From positions 1-24,022 of the forward strand of contig JBEKDJ010000040.1 in NCBI GenBank assembly GCA_050014415.1: a stretch of DNA of 24,022 nucleotides, given 5' to 3'. Origin of the DNA: JBEKDJ01 sp050014415. GTDB lineage: Bacteria; Desulfobacterota; BSN033; UBA1163. Made by a program: the position numbers and the translations under genes. Below, one piece after another: positions 15,635 through 23,221 of the stretch (positions are counted from its first letter, which is position 1; each line of letters opens with the position of its first letter). Below the pieces are notes generated by a model. It was not told where the DNA came from and did no database searches. It worked only from the letters and a program-made list of their open reading frames with translations.

Positions 15635-16609
15635 TCAGCCCTCCAGCAGCGACGCACGCAGCAAGGCAGGGTTCACTTGACCTGCCCCAAAGATGCGTCC
15701 GCTAGTGAGGTTGTTAAGGTAGACCTGGGCCGGGCTGAACAGCAATGGATCGATACGGTAAAAATCGCCACCGTAGCGTTGAAAGAGATCGTAAAAGAGA
15801 GTGCCATAGTCCCGCGAGGCAGAGGAGGGAACTTTTTCGACCAACGCTGCTAACTCGGCGTCATCGGCTCGGACGGTATAACAGGCCTGACCGCCATAGA
15901 GCACAGCGTCGTTGGTGCGGCCGATGGCATGCAGGTCGTCGGCCGCCACAGTCGCCAAAGGACAGACACCATAACCAGCGACCACCTGCCGCACGTCAAA
16001 GCCCAATTCAACCAGCTTATGCAATCCCGTCTCCACTATCCGCGCGGCGATCTGTACCGAGCCTACAACCGAGGCTGTGGGCGCGATCAGCAGGGTGAGT
16101 CGGCTTGGCTCCACCCCACACTTGTCAGCCACGTAAGTAGCTACTTCCTCATCAGGCAGCATGCGTCCTTCCAGTAGAAGGACCGCCACATCGGCCTGGT
16201 CTTTGTAATCCAGCTTGCCAAAGAGATCCTCACCGGCATAGAGGGCGCGGGCAGGCCCGGAGCCCATGGCAAAGAACTTGTCGTGCTTGATGGCCCAGCC
16301 AGCAAATTGGGAAGCCATGCAGGCAATGTGCGGATGGTCCACAGTGACGCTGACCGCTGGTAACCAAAAGCCGTCTTGCCTGCCTGCCGCCGGGTCGTCA
16401 AAAGCGAGCCGGGTGATGCTGACCTGGCCCAACCCCCCCAGGCAGACTTCGGCAAAAGCCCGGCCGGCAGCCAGGCTGCCAGGGACCTTGACACCCGCAT
16501 CAATCACGACTGCACCATTGGCCAGTTTGCTCACGCCGAGGCCTAAGGCCTCACGATCGGTTATCATCTCCCGGACCCTGGCCGCGGCTCGTTGGTTAAC
16601 GCTGATCAT
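15635..16609 (-). CDS. mch: Methenyl-H4MPT cyclohydrolase Mch
   Basis: Mch converts methenyl-H4MPT to 5-formyl-H4MPT in the cytoplasm, between MtdB and Ftr. The 324-residue length is typical. Recognisable blocks include NGAVVIDAGVKVPGSLAAGRAFAEVCLGGLG, DHPHIACMASQFAGW, FFAMGSGPARALY, LLIAPTASVVGSVQIAARIVETGLHKL and YGVCPLATVAADDLHAIGRTNDAVLYGGQ, followed by PSSASRDYGTLFYDLF and FSPAQVYLNNLTSGRIFGAGQ. The ATG at 16609 lies inside the end of fhcC (14-base overlap), with AAAGGAG about 13 bases upstream. Mch is central to both C1 oxidation and CO2 reduction and so does not by itself set the direction. Confidence 0.95.
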   Translation of the reverse strand: MISVNQRAAARVREMITDREALGLGVSKLANGAVVIDAGVKVPGSLAAGRAFAEVCLGGLGQVSITRLAFDDPAAGRQDGFWLPAVSVTVDHPHIACMASQFAGWAIKHDKFFAMGSGPARALYAGEDLFGKLDYKDQADVAVLLLEGRMLPDEEVATYVADKCGVEPSRLTLLIAPTASVVGSVQIAARIVETGLHKLVELGFDVRQVVAGYGVCPLATVAADDLHAIGRTNDAVLYGGQACYTVRADDAELAALVEKVPSSASRDYGTLFYDLFQRYGGDFYRIDPLLFSPAQVYLNNLTSGRIFGAGQVNPALLRASLLEG

Positions 16610-17405
16610 AGACCAAGATCTCTCCTTTTCCCAGGGCGTTCATGTCGCCGCTGTAGCGCCGATAATACCCAGACAAGTACTCATCCCTCACCATCACGCC
16701 ATGGGCGCGCAGGCTCTGGAGGAGCAACCTCAGAAAGCCCGGTTGATAGACGCAGTCATAGGGGAAGGTGGGCAGCAGTTCCGGGGGGTGGAACGTAACG
16801 ATGGTGCCATACTTCATTCCAGCACCGGCGCGCGCCCCCAGCCGGCCAAAGACAACGATTGAGCCAGCCGTTGCAAATGCTCCGGCAAAGTCGGCCACGT
16901 CGCCCAGCACTGCGATCAATCCCCGGCGCATCGTTGCACCCACTTCGTTGCCCGCATTCCCTTCGACGATAATGATCCCCCGGTTCATCCCCCGCCGGCT
17001 GCCCCGGTAAGCACCGCCCAGCCCGTGGCCGGCGTTGCCATTGATGTGAAGCAGACCGCCGGTCATTTGAGTGCCGGCCCAGTCGTCGGCGTTGCCGTAG
17101 ACGACGATCTCTCCGCCGCACATTTCGCCGCCCACATGCATCCCCACATCCCCGTGCACAATGATCCTCCCCTGGCTCATCCCAACCCCGATGTGCTTCA
17201 CCCGCGCCAGATCCCCCTCGACGATGATCTCGTCTCCACCTTCGCCCGCTATCATAAAAAAGTCACCTAGCTGCGCTGACTCATTGCCAGCAAAGACGGT
17301 TAGGCTGGCAATCTCGGCAGCAGTCTTCCCGAGAAAGTGATCGGGGGTGATACTATCGGCCTCCAAGGGAACAGCCGGTTGTACTTTGAGCGTTAAGATT
17401 GTCAT
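16596..17405 (-). CDS. fhcC: Formylmethanofuran dehydrogenase/formyltransferase complex subunit C
   Basis: A 269-residue homologue of FwdC/FmdC and methylotroph FhcC, related to the C-terminal beta-helix domain of glutamate synthase. The middle (about 58-200) is a beta-helix of repeated G-x-x-M-x-x-G-x-I-x-V-x-G units, for example GVGMSQGRIIVHGDVGMHVG, MCGGEIVVYGNADDWAG and MTGGLLHINGNAGHGLG. In the archaeal complex this subunit helps scaffold the FwdA and FwdB active sites. It begins at the ATG 17405, 57 bases after fhcD, with only a weak ribosome binding site, and its end overlaps mch by 14 bases. Confidence 0.93.
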   Translation of the reverse strand: MTILTLKVQPAVPLEADSITPDHFLGKTAAEIASLTVFAGNESAQLGDFFMIAGEGGDEIIVEGDLARVKHIGVGMSQGRIIVHGDVGMHVGGEMCGGEIVVYGNADDWAGTQMTGGLLHINGNAGHGLGGAYRGSRRGMNRGIIIVEGNAGNEVGATMRRGLIAVLGDVADFAGAFATAGSIVVFGRLGARAGAGMKYGTIVTFHPPELLPTFPYDCVYQPGFLRLLLQSLRAHGVMVRDEYLSGYYRRYSGDMNALGKGEILVYDQR

Positions 17406-17435
17406 GCAAAAGAATCCAATACATCCCCCCCTCGC

Positions 17436-17455
17436 CCCCCTTTTCGAAATGGGGG
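17436..17455 (-). other. Intercistronic hairpin between fhcD and fhcC
   Basis: CCCCC (17436-17440), TTTTCGAAAT and GGGGG (17451-17455) form a near-perfect stem of 8 pairs with one T-T mismatch. It lies inside the operon, so mRNA processing or stability is more likely than termination. Confidence 0.35.
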
Positions 17456-17462
17456 AAAGCTA

Positions 17463-18356
17463 TTAGCGGGTAAGCTCTAACACCTTGTGCAGCTCTATCT
17501 TGAACTGTCCCAAGGTGCCCCCATAGTTACCGGCGGAGATGCGCCGGATGCCGGGAATGCAAGCCGCCAGAATACCAACCCGTGTAGCTTGCTCGACAAC
17601 AGTCACGTCCAGCCCATCGATGACGATTTCCAAGACGGAATTGACCCCCTCGGGCAAGGCAGATTCGACCACTCCGCGCAGCGTGGGGCAGAAAACATCG
17701 TTTGTTGAGGCGTGCAGGAACTTGTACCTCGAGCTGGTCTTGCTGCCACTGCGAACAATGCCGCCGGGAAAGGGCATGATCACTCCGCGCACCTGCCGCA
17801 TCGCCTCGATGGCCCGTTCAGCCGCGTCCAGGGTTACCTCTGCGTCCTCGCCTAACATCAGGAAATTGCCTCCGCCCACCGAACTTTGTATCCCGAGTTT
17901 GTCCTCGATCAGAAACTCGCCCTCCATAACGGGGATGCGCCAGAAACGGCGGCCATCCAAGACCTTGCTCGTTTGGTAGCCATCGCCAAAATAGCGAAGT
18001 TGGCCACCGATGGAAATCCTATCCGGAGCAGACAAGCCGTTGAAACAGGCCGTCGTCGGGCAGGTCATGATGCATTGCCCGACGCGATCCAAGAGCCGCT
18101 TGGGCAGATCATCCTTCGACGGGGTGAAAAACAGCACACTGAACCCGGGGCGCCCATCGGGGGTATGGTCCAATTCGCGCTCGATCCCGGCCTCGCATTT
18201 GCAGCCGATGATGGATGTGGCAAACCCCGTCATTGTGCTCGCCGCCTGCAGCGCCCACTTGTGGTTCTTGGCGGTGACAATCACCCGTGTGCCCCACATC
18301 TTGAAGGCTTCGGCGAAGGTGTCTTCGATTTCTACGCCATTGATATTGGGTGCCAT
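17463..18356 (-). CDS. fhcD: Formylmethanofuran:H4MPT formyltransferase Ftr (FhcD)
   Basis: Ftr moves the formyl group between formyl-H4MPT and methanofuran. From the ATG at 18356 the product has 297 residues, the length of archaeal Ftr. It starts MAPNINGVEIEDTFAEAF, and NGVEIEDTFAEAF is the near-invariant Ftr opening. Further blocks are TPDGRPGFSVLFF, LLDRVGQCIMTCPTTACFNGL, YFGDGYQ, GEFLIEDKLGIQSSVGGGNF, PFPGGIVRSGSKTSSRYKFL and the ending ISAGNYGGTLGQFKIELH. A TTG at 18368 would add four residues; neither start has a clear ribosome binding site. It sits between fhcA and fhcC, as in methylotroph Fhc operons; in many archaea ftr is separate. Confidence 0.95.
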   Translation of the reverse strand: MAPNINGVEIEDTFAEAFKMWGTRVIVTAKNHKWALQAASTMTGFATSIIGCKCEAGIERELDHTPDGRPGFSVLFFTPSKDDLPKRLLDRVGQCIMTCPTTACFNGLSAPDRISIGGQLRYFGDGYQTSKVLDGRRFWRIPVMEGEFLIEDKLGIQSSVGGGNFLMLGEDAEVTLDAAERAIEAMRQVRGVIMPFPGGIVRSGSKTSSRYKFLHASTNDVFCPTLRGVVESALPEGVNSVLEIVIDGLDVTVVEQATRVGILAACIPGIRRISAGNYGGTLGQFKIELHKVLELTR

Positions 18357-18413
18357 GTCAAAACCCAACTTGGATTCTTAGAATTAACAAATATGTTTGG
18401 ATAGAATATTAGT

Positions 18414-20057
18414 CTACCTAATACACTGCACTGCCTCGAATCGCGGTAAATAGTATTCTAGCTGTACCGGATAATTCTCAAAGCGGATCGTATAGTACCT
18501 GTCAAAGTGCTCGCGAATGTCTGCTTCAATGGCCAGGTCATAAGCCGGGGTCACAAAGAAAGTACGGCCATAGAAGTCCTCCCGGATGTGGCCCTCTTCG
18601 ACCAGGACTCGCCCATCTTTGATGACATAGCGCGGGGTGGCGAACATCTTTTCCTTATCGTCGTCCTTGTCGTAGATCGTGATATCAGCATCGGCACCGA
18701 TCCCTAAATGGCCCTTGTTCTTCAGGCCCAGCAGCCGTGCCGGCCCGGCCCGAGTGACGATAGCAATCTCGAGCAGCGAGTATTCACGATCCAATTCTGG
18801 CAGGGTGGTTTTGGCCAATGACTTGGGATGAACCTGCTTCATCATCTCGCGGCGGTACTCGTGGTCCATGAGCAGCCGGATAATGCGCGGGTAAGCCATG
18901 AACGAGGCGCCATTGGGATGATCGGTGGTTAAGGCGATGCGCCATGGATCCTGGATCAGCAGGAACCACTCCAATCCGATGGCCCATTGGGTGGTGTGGA
19001 CATAGCTCTTGTCCTTATACTCAATGGGCACGATACCGCAGCCCTCCTCGGCCTCCACATCCACATTGGCCCACTTGCGGCCGGTTACCTGATAGAGTAA
19101 GTAGCCAAGCGGGCCATCGCCCGTCATCGAGGTTGTATCTCCAAACATGACCTGACCCACATCCACTGACAGATTGGGATGAGCGTTGACATAATCGGCC
19201 AGTTCAGGCGCCTTGGAAGTGAACAGACCGCCGGGCTTGCCGCCATAGCTATGAAACTGGATATGGGTGAGATGACCTCTCCGTCCCTCCAGCGCCTTCA
19301 TCGTCTCCAGGGTCGTTTCCCAATTGCCAGCGATTCCCAGGTTGTTGCAATGGATGTGCACAGGATGGGGAAGCCCAAGCTCCTTGCTAACGTCGGCTAA
19401 AGTCTGAATGATCTGACGTGCCGTGACCCCAAAGCCTGTGACCTCGTCATCCAGCGTGTGAATATTGCCACCATACTTCCACAACTCTACGCCGCCCGGA
19501 TTGACCAGCTTGACGGCATACCCTTTCGTCGCCTGCAATAACCAGGCAACATAGTTGCGCACTTTTTCTAACTGTCCGGAGCCTATGTTTTCAAGGATGA
19601 ACTCGTTGTTGCCCATAAGCACAAAAAAGCCTTTATCCACCACTGGGGTGTCGTGGAATTCTTCGTGGGCGTGGCGTGCTCCGATGGGGGGAACGGCAGC
19701 ATCGAAAGCTGTTGTATAACCCATCGCGGCGTAGCGGTATCCCGTGGCGAAGGTCGAGGGCACGCTACCTCCAGTACCCGAACGAGTGATGGGGGTACGC
19801 GGAAGCACGTCGTTACGGTGATCTTCGGGGCGCATCTTGCGGGCCAGATTCACCTTTGAACCCGCGATATGGCAGTGCATGTCCACACCGCCCGGCATCA
19901 CCACCATGCCGGTGGCGTCGATGATCTTCCAGTTCTCCAAGGCTTTTGAAATCTCGAAGGACTCAACAATTCGTCCCTCCTGGACGTAGATGTCTCGCAC
20001 TTCTCCATTGATGCCGTTCATTGGGTCATAGACCTCTCCGTTGATGATTCTTAGCAT
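18414..20057 (-). CDS. fhcA: Formylmethanofuran dehydrogenase subunit A (amidohydrolase)
   Basis: A 547-residue amidohydrolase-fold subunit homologous to FwdA/FhcA. In the archaeal enzyme this dinuclear zinc centre interconverts formylmethanofuran with formate and methanofuran, formate passing to FwdB through a tunnel. Expected ligands are present: HCH (His61, His63), a lysine in YAVKLVNPGG (Lys183) able to be carboxylated, histidines in HPVHIHCNNLG (231-236) and LTHIQFHSYGG (262-269), and Asp379 in ALTTDHPNGASF. The ATG overlaps the end of fhcB by 7 bases (ATGCTAA), indicating translational coupling. All metal-site residues being present argues for an active hydrolase site. Confidence 0.95.
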   Translation of the reverse strand: MLRIINGEVYDPMNGINGEVRDIYVQEGRIVESFEISKALENWKIIDATGMVVMPGGVDMHCHIAGSKVNLARKMRPEDHRNDVLPRTPITRSGTGGSVPSTFATGYRYAAMGYTTAFDAAVPPIGARHAHEEFHDTPVVDKGFFVLMGNNEFILENIGSGQLEKVRNYVAWLLQATKGYAVKLVNPGGVELWKYGGNIHTLDDEVTGFGVTARQIIQTLADVSKELGLPHPVHIHCNNLGIAGNWETTLETMKALEGRRGHLTHIQFHSYGGKPGGLFTSKAPELADYVNAHPNLSVDVGQVMFGDTTSMTGDGPLGYLLYQVTGRKWANVDVEAEEGCGIVPIEYKDKSYVHTTQWAIGLEWFLLIQDPWRIALTTDHPNGASFMAYPRIIRLLMDHEYRREMMKQVHPKSLAKTTLPELDREYSLLEIAIVTRAGPARLLGLKNKGHLGIGADADITIYDKDDDKEKMFATPRYVIKDGRVLVEEGHIREDFYGRTFFVTPAYDLAIEADIREHFDRYYTIRFENYPVQLEYYLPRFEAVQCIR

Positions 20058-21340
20058 GGCTTGAGCTCCTTCACTCGGGTCAACAATCGGCCAAGTAATT
20101 CTTCGTCCGATGGGTAGGCCGATGGCAACACTTTATGGAGGTGGAGCGGGATATTATCCATCCTGTATACGGTTCCTTCGGCGTGGATGCCGATGGTGCC
20201 TACGGTGAATGCCACGCGGGCAATGCGAGTGGTTTCACTCTCATGGGTGTCGAGGGCAATCGTGGGCACCTCGGTGAGCCGTTGACTGGCTCGTCTGGGA
20301 AAGCTGGCAACCGGATCCGCGGCGACGACCAACGCGGCATCCACCTCGCCCCGGCTGAGCACATCCACCGCCGTGAACTCGCCCGGGTTGAACCGCGGGT
20401 AGCCCCGACTGAAGTTGATCCCGAACGGATAGCCAGTCTGCCATGCCATCACATTATCAACGCCTGCGACGTTGCCGTGACCACGCATCGGCATGAACGC
20501 GAACTTGGTCGTACGGTTGAGGTCGCGCACCAACAGGATCGCGGCGGATGTGTTCATGTGTTTGCCTCGGCTCTGGGTTAGCCCCAGGCCGGCAAACAAC
20601 ACGCCGAACTTGCATCGCTTCATACGTCCGGACAGATCGGTCAGGTGCGCCAACGTTAGGCCTGTGCCGACCAGGCTGGCCTCGTCTATCGTCTGACCCT
20701 TGACGAGGGCTCGCAGTGCCCACAGCACCTCGAAGTCCTTGCCGGGCTTTATTTGGAGAAAGAGATCGGCTGATCGAGCGCTCGGGGTCGATCGCACGTC
20801 TATCACGATGACCGTCCGATCTTTGCGTCCCCTCGGGGTGAACCTCCCTTTTGGTGTAACCGCATAACGGGTCATGTGGCGTGGATGGGCCGTCGCTGGG
20901 TTCGATCCCCAGTAAATCACCAGATCAGCCCGGTTCCTGATCTCTCCTAATGTGCAGGTCGGTTCGCCAACGCCCTGGACGGCCATGCCCGTCGGGCCGT
21001 GACAGACCGAGGTGCAGCAGTCAATACAGCCACCCAGTGCCTCTGCTATCGCGACCGCCTGGCGCTGAGCCTCACAGCTCGTGCTGCTCAGACCGTAGAC
21101 AAGAGGGTAGCGGGCCTCCGTCAGGGAGCGAGCTGCCGTGTCCATCGCAGTGTCTAGATTGGCAGGGTGACCGTTAATTAGCGCAGCAGGGCGGTCCGAG
21201 ATTTGACCATGGCTCAGGAACCAAGCTTTGCCCAAAGGGCAGGTATTCTTGGCCTGCATGACGCGTCCATCTTCGACGGTGACACTGATGTCATCGCACA
21301 CGCAACCACAGAAGACACACACCATATGATCGAATTTCAT
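20051..21340 (-). CDS. fhcB: Formylmethanofuran dehydrogenase catalytic subunit B with intact Fe-S and Mo/W ligand residues
   Basis: A 429-residue homologue of FwdB/FmdB. The N-terminus has the 4Fe-4S motif Cys8-x2-Cys11-x3-Cys15 (VCVFCGCVCDD) with Cys34 (KNTCPLG). The active-site block is CTSVCHGPTG with Cys113 at the place of the archaeal Cys/Sec that binds molybdenum or tungsten. Also conserved are GEIRNRADLVIYWGSNPATAHPRHM, LTQSRGKH, MRGHGNVAGVDNV and PRFNPGE. Methylotroph FhcB proteins lack these cysteines and are non-redox, so this one looks like a true formate/CO2-converting subunit. The ATG at 21340 has GGAG 9 bases upstream; a TTG at 21355 is the alternative. It overlaps fhcA by 7 bases. 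Confidence 0.93.
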   Translation of the reverse strand: MKFDHMVCVFCGCVCDDISVTVEDGRVMQAKNTCPLGKAWFLSHGQISDRPAALINGHPANLDTAMDTAARSLTEARYPLVYGLSSTSCEAQRQAVAIAEALGGCIDCCTSVCHGPTGMAVQGVGEPTCTLGEIRNRADLVIYWGSNPATAHPRHMTRYAVTPKGRFTPRGRKDRTVIVIDVRSTPSARSADLFLQIKPGKDFEVLWALRALVKGQTIDEASLVGTGLTLAHLTDLSGRMKRCKFGVLFAGLGLTQSRGKHMNTSAAILLVRDLNRTTKFAFMPMRGHGNVAGVDNVMAWQTGYPFGINFSRGYPRFNPGEFTAVDVLSRGEVDAALVVAADPVASFPRRASQRLTEVPTIALDTHESETTRIARVAFTVGTIGIHAEGTVYRMDNIPLHLHKVLPSAYPSDEELLGRLLTRVKELKPC

Positions 21341-21376
21341 TAAAAACGACTCCAAACAAATAAGTTTGCTAGTAAC

Positions 21377-21408
21377 CCTTTAGCGTTTTCTAAAAACGCT
21401 CCCAAAGG
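21377..21408 (-). promoter_or_regulatory. Bulged hairpin in the fhcB leader
   Basis: CCTTT-AGCGTTTT (21377-21389) pairs with AAAACGCT (21393-21400) and, past a 3-base bulge, AAAGG (21404-21408), giving 13 pairs with a 3-base loop. It ends 36 bases before the fhcB ATG. A related string, TAAAAACGACTCCAAA, recurs between this hairpin and the ATG. A leader control element is possible but unproven. Confidence 0.35.
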
Positions 21409-21429
21409 ACACCGATCAGGGATGGTAGA

Positions 21430-21550
21430 AAAGTTTTAGAGCGGAAACCCTTTATTAGATTATTCAGATAGCTCTAATAGTATTACAGCGTCTTATTCAC
21501 TCAACTCATTTCAATGTCGAAACATATAAAAAGCCGCATTCTAAAACTTT
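21430..21550. repeat. Widely spaced 11-bp inverted repeat upstream of fhcB
   Basis: AAAGTTTTAGA (21430-21440) and TCTAAAACTTT (21540-21550) are perfect inverse complements 99 bases apart. They bracket an AT-rich stretch with a weak promoter-like pair on the complement (TTGAGT, 16 bases, TACTAT, about 21473-21500). They could be paired operators or ends of a tiny non-autonomous element. Confidence 0.4.
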
Positions 21551-21555
21551 GGAAG

Positions 21556-21572
21556 TCCCGCCTTTGGCGGGA
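21556..21572 (-). terminator. Hairpin after fwdD, possible terminator
   Basis: TCCCGCC (21556-21562) and GGCGGGA (21566-21572) form a 7-bp GC-rich stem with a 3-base loop, 51 bases beyond the fwdD stop in the - direction. The following transcript bases (CTTCCAAAGTTTTAG) include a short T-run. It probably separates the ATP-grasp/fwdD unit from the fhcB operon, fully or partly. Confidence 0.45.
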
Positions 21573-21622
21573 ACCGGGGGCCTATCCTATTCCATTTCAA
21601 AGCACTAAAGTGCACCATTTGC

Positions 21623-21964
21623 TCATACAGGAATCTTCTCTAACTCGACCTCAATACCTTTCGAATCCGGTGTGCCTGCGGCAGACGTCTCGCTGCCGAT
21701 CAATTGGTTGATCGTCGTGCCGAAGGCCATGAATACCATCCCTTCAGGTAAGTTCTCCGGCCGGCACCTGACCGTTGCCTCGCCATGTCGAGACTTGAGC
21801 CGTACGGTATCGCCCTCGTTCAAGCCAAGACGGGTCATGTCAGTCTGGCTCACTTCCAGGATGGTTGTAGCCTCCTGGTATTCAGCCAGTTCCTTCCCGA
21901 TGGATATTCCGACCCCTTGTTTGACAGACCGTCCAGTAATGAGAACGATTTTTTTGTCAGGCAT
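21623..21964 (-). CDS. fwdD: Formylmethanofuran dehydrogenase subunit D (molybdopterin dinucleotide-binding)
   Basis: A 113-residue protein of the molydop_binding fold found as FwdD/FmdD in archaeal formylmethanofuran dehydrogenases, where it completes the pterin-dinucleotide site of subunit B. Typical blocks are VLITGRSVKQGVGISIGKE, VSQTDMTRLGLNEGDTVRLKSRHGEATV and the C-terminal AAGTPDSKGIEVELEKI, like the T/AGxPDxKG ending of archaeal FwdD. The ATG at 21964 overlaps the stop of the upstream ATP-grasp gene by 8 bases (ATGCCTGA). Methylotroph Fhc complexes have no such subunit. It is slightly short for the family (about 130 in archaea) but complete. It is cut off from fhcB by 267 non-coding bases. 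Confidence 0.88.
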   Translation of the reverse strand: MPDKKIVLITGRSVKQGVGISIGKELAEYQEATTILEVSQTDMTRLGLNEGDTVRLKSRHGEATVRCRPENLPEGMVFMAFGTTINQLIGSETSAAGTPDSKGIEVELEKIPV

Positions 21965-23099
21965 GTATCTCTTCTTTGATTGCCTTTGCCTGAGAGACCA
22001 GAGTGGCCATACAATGATCACGTGTAGGTTCGCAGGCTAACACCGTGCAGATGGGCCCGCCCTTAGGCAGGCTCTCACCCCCAACGGGCACATCACGGAT
22101 TCCACGTTCGAGCCAACTGCATGTGTTGGCTGCAACAACATCCTTTTCCGCATACAGAATCGCTTTGCCGTAAAACGGCCCGTCTGACAGCCGTGTCGCC
22201 AAGCCGAATTCTGGTAGCTCGCCCTGCACCACAGCCCGCACATGCAGGTCAAACATCGGCAGGCCGTACGCCCGCTCGATCAGCTCCATGGAGGCTGTGT
22301 AGCGGGGGTTGATCTCGGTCAGGCACACCTGGTTTTCGTTTAGTACGAGGTCCATGCCGTTGACGCCGACCAGCCTGAATTCCTGGGTGATGAATGCTGC
22401 TAATTTCTGCACCTGGTTTAGGATTCTTCGGCCGGTCGAAAGACCGCGTGCCGCGTCGAGTGGTAATAAGTTGCCGCAGTAGTGAAAGCCATATGCACCG
22501 AACTCGGGCCGCCCGACGAGTTGTTCGGATAGGCCAACGACCACACACTCGCGACCGTTTGCGACGAACGATGCCGAGCACGCCAAGCCCGGCATGTACT
22601 CCTGCAGCACAAAACCTCGGCTAGGCGACGCCTGCCCGCGCCAGAAAGTGATGCCGTGGCCGCCGCCACTCAGTACCGGCTTCCGCAGCCACACGCGGTC
22701 CGGGTCAGCGCGCTGCTTGTCGCCAGCATGGATCGTCTCGGGGACCTGAAACCCACCCTGCGTAATGATACGCGATAAAGTCGGCCAGTGACGAACACGA
22801 GCCAAAACCTCAGCCGTGTTTCCTAACACGCGGTGGTGGCGCGCAAAACGCCGGACGACCCCCGGGTGATTCTCCAGATTGGAAGTGTAGGCGACATCGT
22901 CAAAGGTCAACCCCTGGCTGGCGGCATAGAGCGCCGCCGCGCTGAAGGCGAGGTGGAAATCCCTTCTAAGCGAGTAGCACTTGCCCACTGCCTGCAGGTC
23001 CTGATCTCCAAAGGCATCAAGGGCGTCTACCGTGTATCCGCTGTGCACGGCGGACTCGGCCATAGCCCGGGCGCTCATTCCAACGATCAGAATCTTCAT
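21957..23099 (-). CDS. ATP-grasp ligase coupled to fwdD (COG2232-like)
   Basis: A 380-residue ATP-grasp protein. It starts MKILIVGMSARAMAESAVHSGYTVDALDAFGD, a Rossmann-like pre-ATP-grasp domain, then has WLRKPVLSGGGHGI (ATP-binding lysine and glycine-rich loop, about 136-149), FVLQEYMPG, and VNGMDLVLNENQVCLTEINPRYTASMEL near 243-270 with the acidic and Asn metal ligands. ATP-grasp proteins of this type accompany H4MPT/methanofuran genes in archaea and methylotrophs; function is not firmly known to me. Given coupling to fwdD, I infer glutamylation of methanofuran or a related cofactor step. The ATG at 23099 has only a distant GGAAGG. A good promoter lies about 120 bases upstream. Confidence 0.75.
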   Translation of the reverse strand: MKILIVGMSARAMAESAVHSGYTVDALDAFGDQDLQAVGKCYSLRRDFHLAFSAAALYAASQGLTFDDVAYTSNLENHPGVVRRFARHHRVLGNTAEVLARVRHWPTLSRIITQGGFQVPETIHAGDKQRADPDRVWLRKPVLSGGGHGITFWRGQASPSRGFVLQEYMPGLACSASFVANGRECVVVGLSEQLVGRPEFGAYGFHYCGNLLPLDAARGLSTGRRILNQVQKLAAFITQEFRLVGVNGMDLVLNENQVCLTEINPRYTASMELIERAYGLPMFDLHVRAVVQGELPEFGLATRLSDGPFYGKAILYAEKDVVAANTCSWLERGIRDVPVGGESLPKGGPICTVLACEPTRDHCMATLVSQAKAIKEEIHA

Positions 23100-23139
23100 C
23101 CGTCAACGTACGGACCTTCCAGGTCTCTGGATGTTTCCT

Positions 23140-23170
23140 CACTGAATTGGCTAAAGAATAGAATTCAGTG
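23140..23170 (-). promoter_or_regulatory. Inverted repeat in the ATP-grasp/fwdD leader
   Basis: CACTGAATT (23140-23148) and AATTCAGTG (23162-23170) are perfect 9-bp inverse complements with a 13-base spacer, 41 bases before the ATG and inside the predicted leader. It could be an operator or an RNA hairpin. Confidence 0.4.
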
Positions 23171-23221
23171 ACTCCGCAGGAATATATGTCTCATGGATTG
23201 CAGATCTGTTAGTAGCTGTTC

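Noticed and set aside
15386..15853. 155-codon + frame opposite the MptN-like gene and mch
   Set aside because: It is an antisense shadow of two strongly conserved genes and has no family features.
16266..16862. 198-codon + frame opposite mch and fhcC
   Set aside because: It is an antisense shadow; the - strand frames carry clear Mch and FhcC motifs.
20051..21340. Annotating fhcB as the inactive methylotroph formyltransferase/hydrolase subunit
   Set aside because: The four Fe-S cysteines and the Mo/W-ligand cysteine are all visible, which does not fit the hydrolase type.
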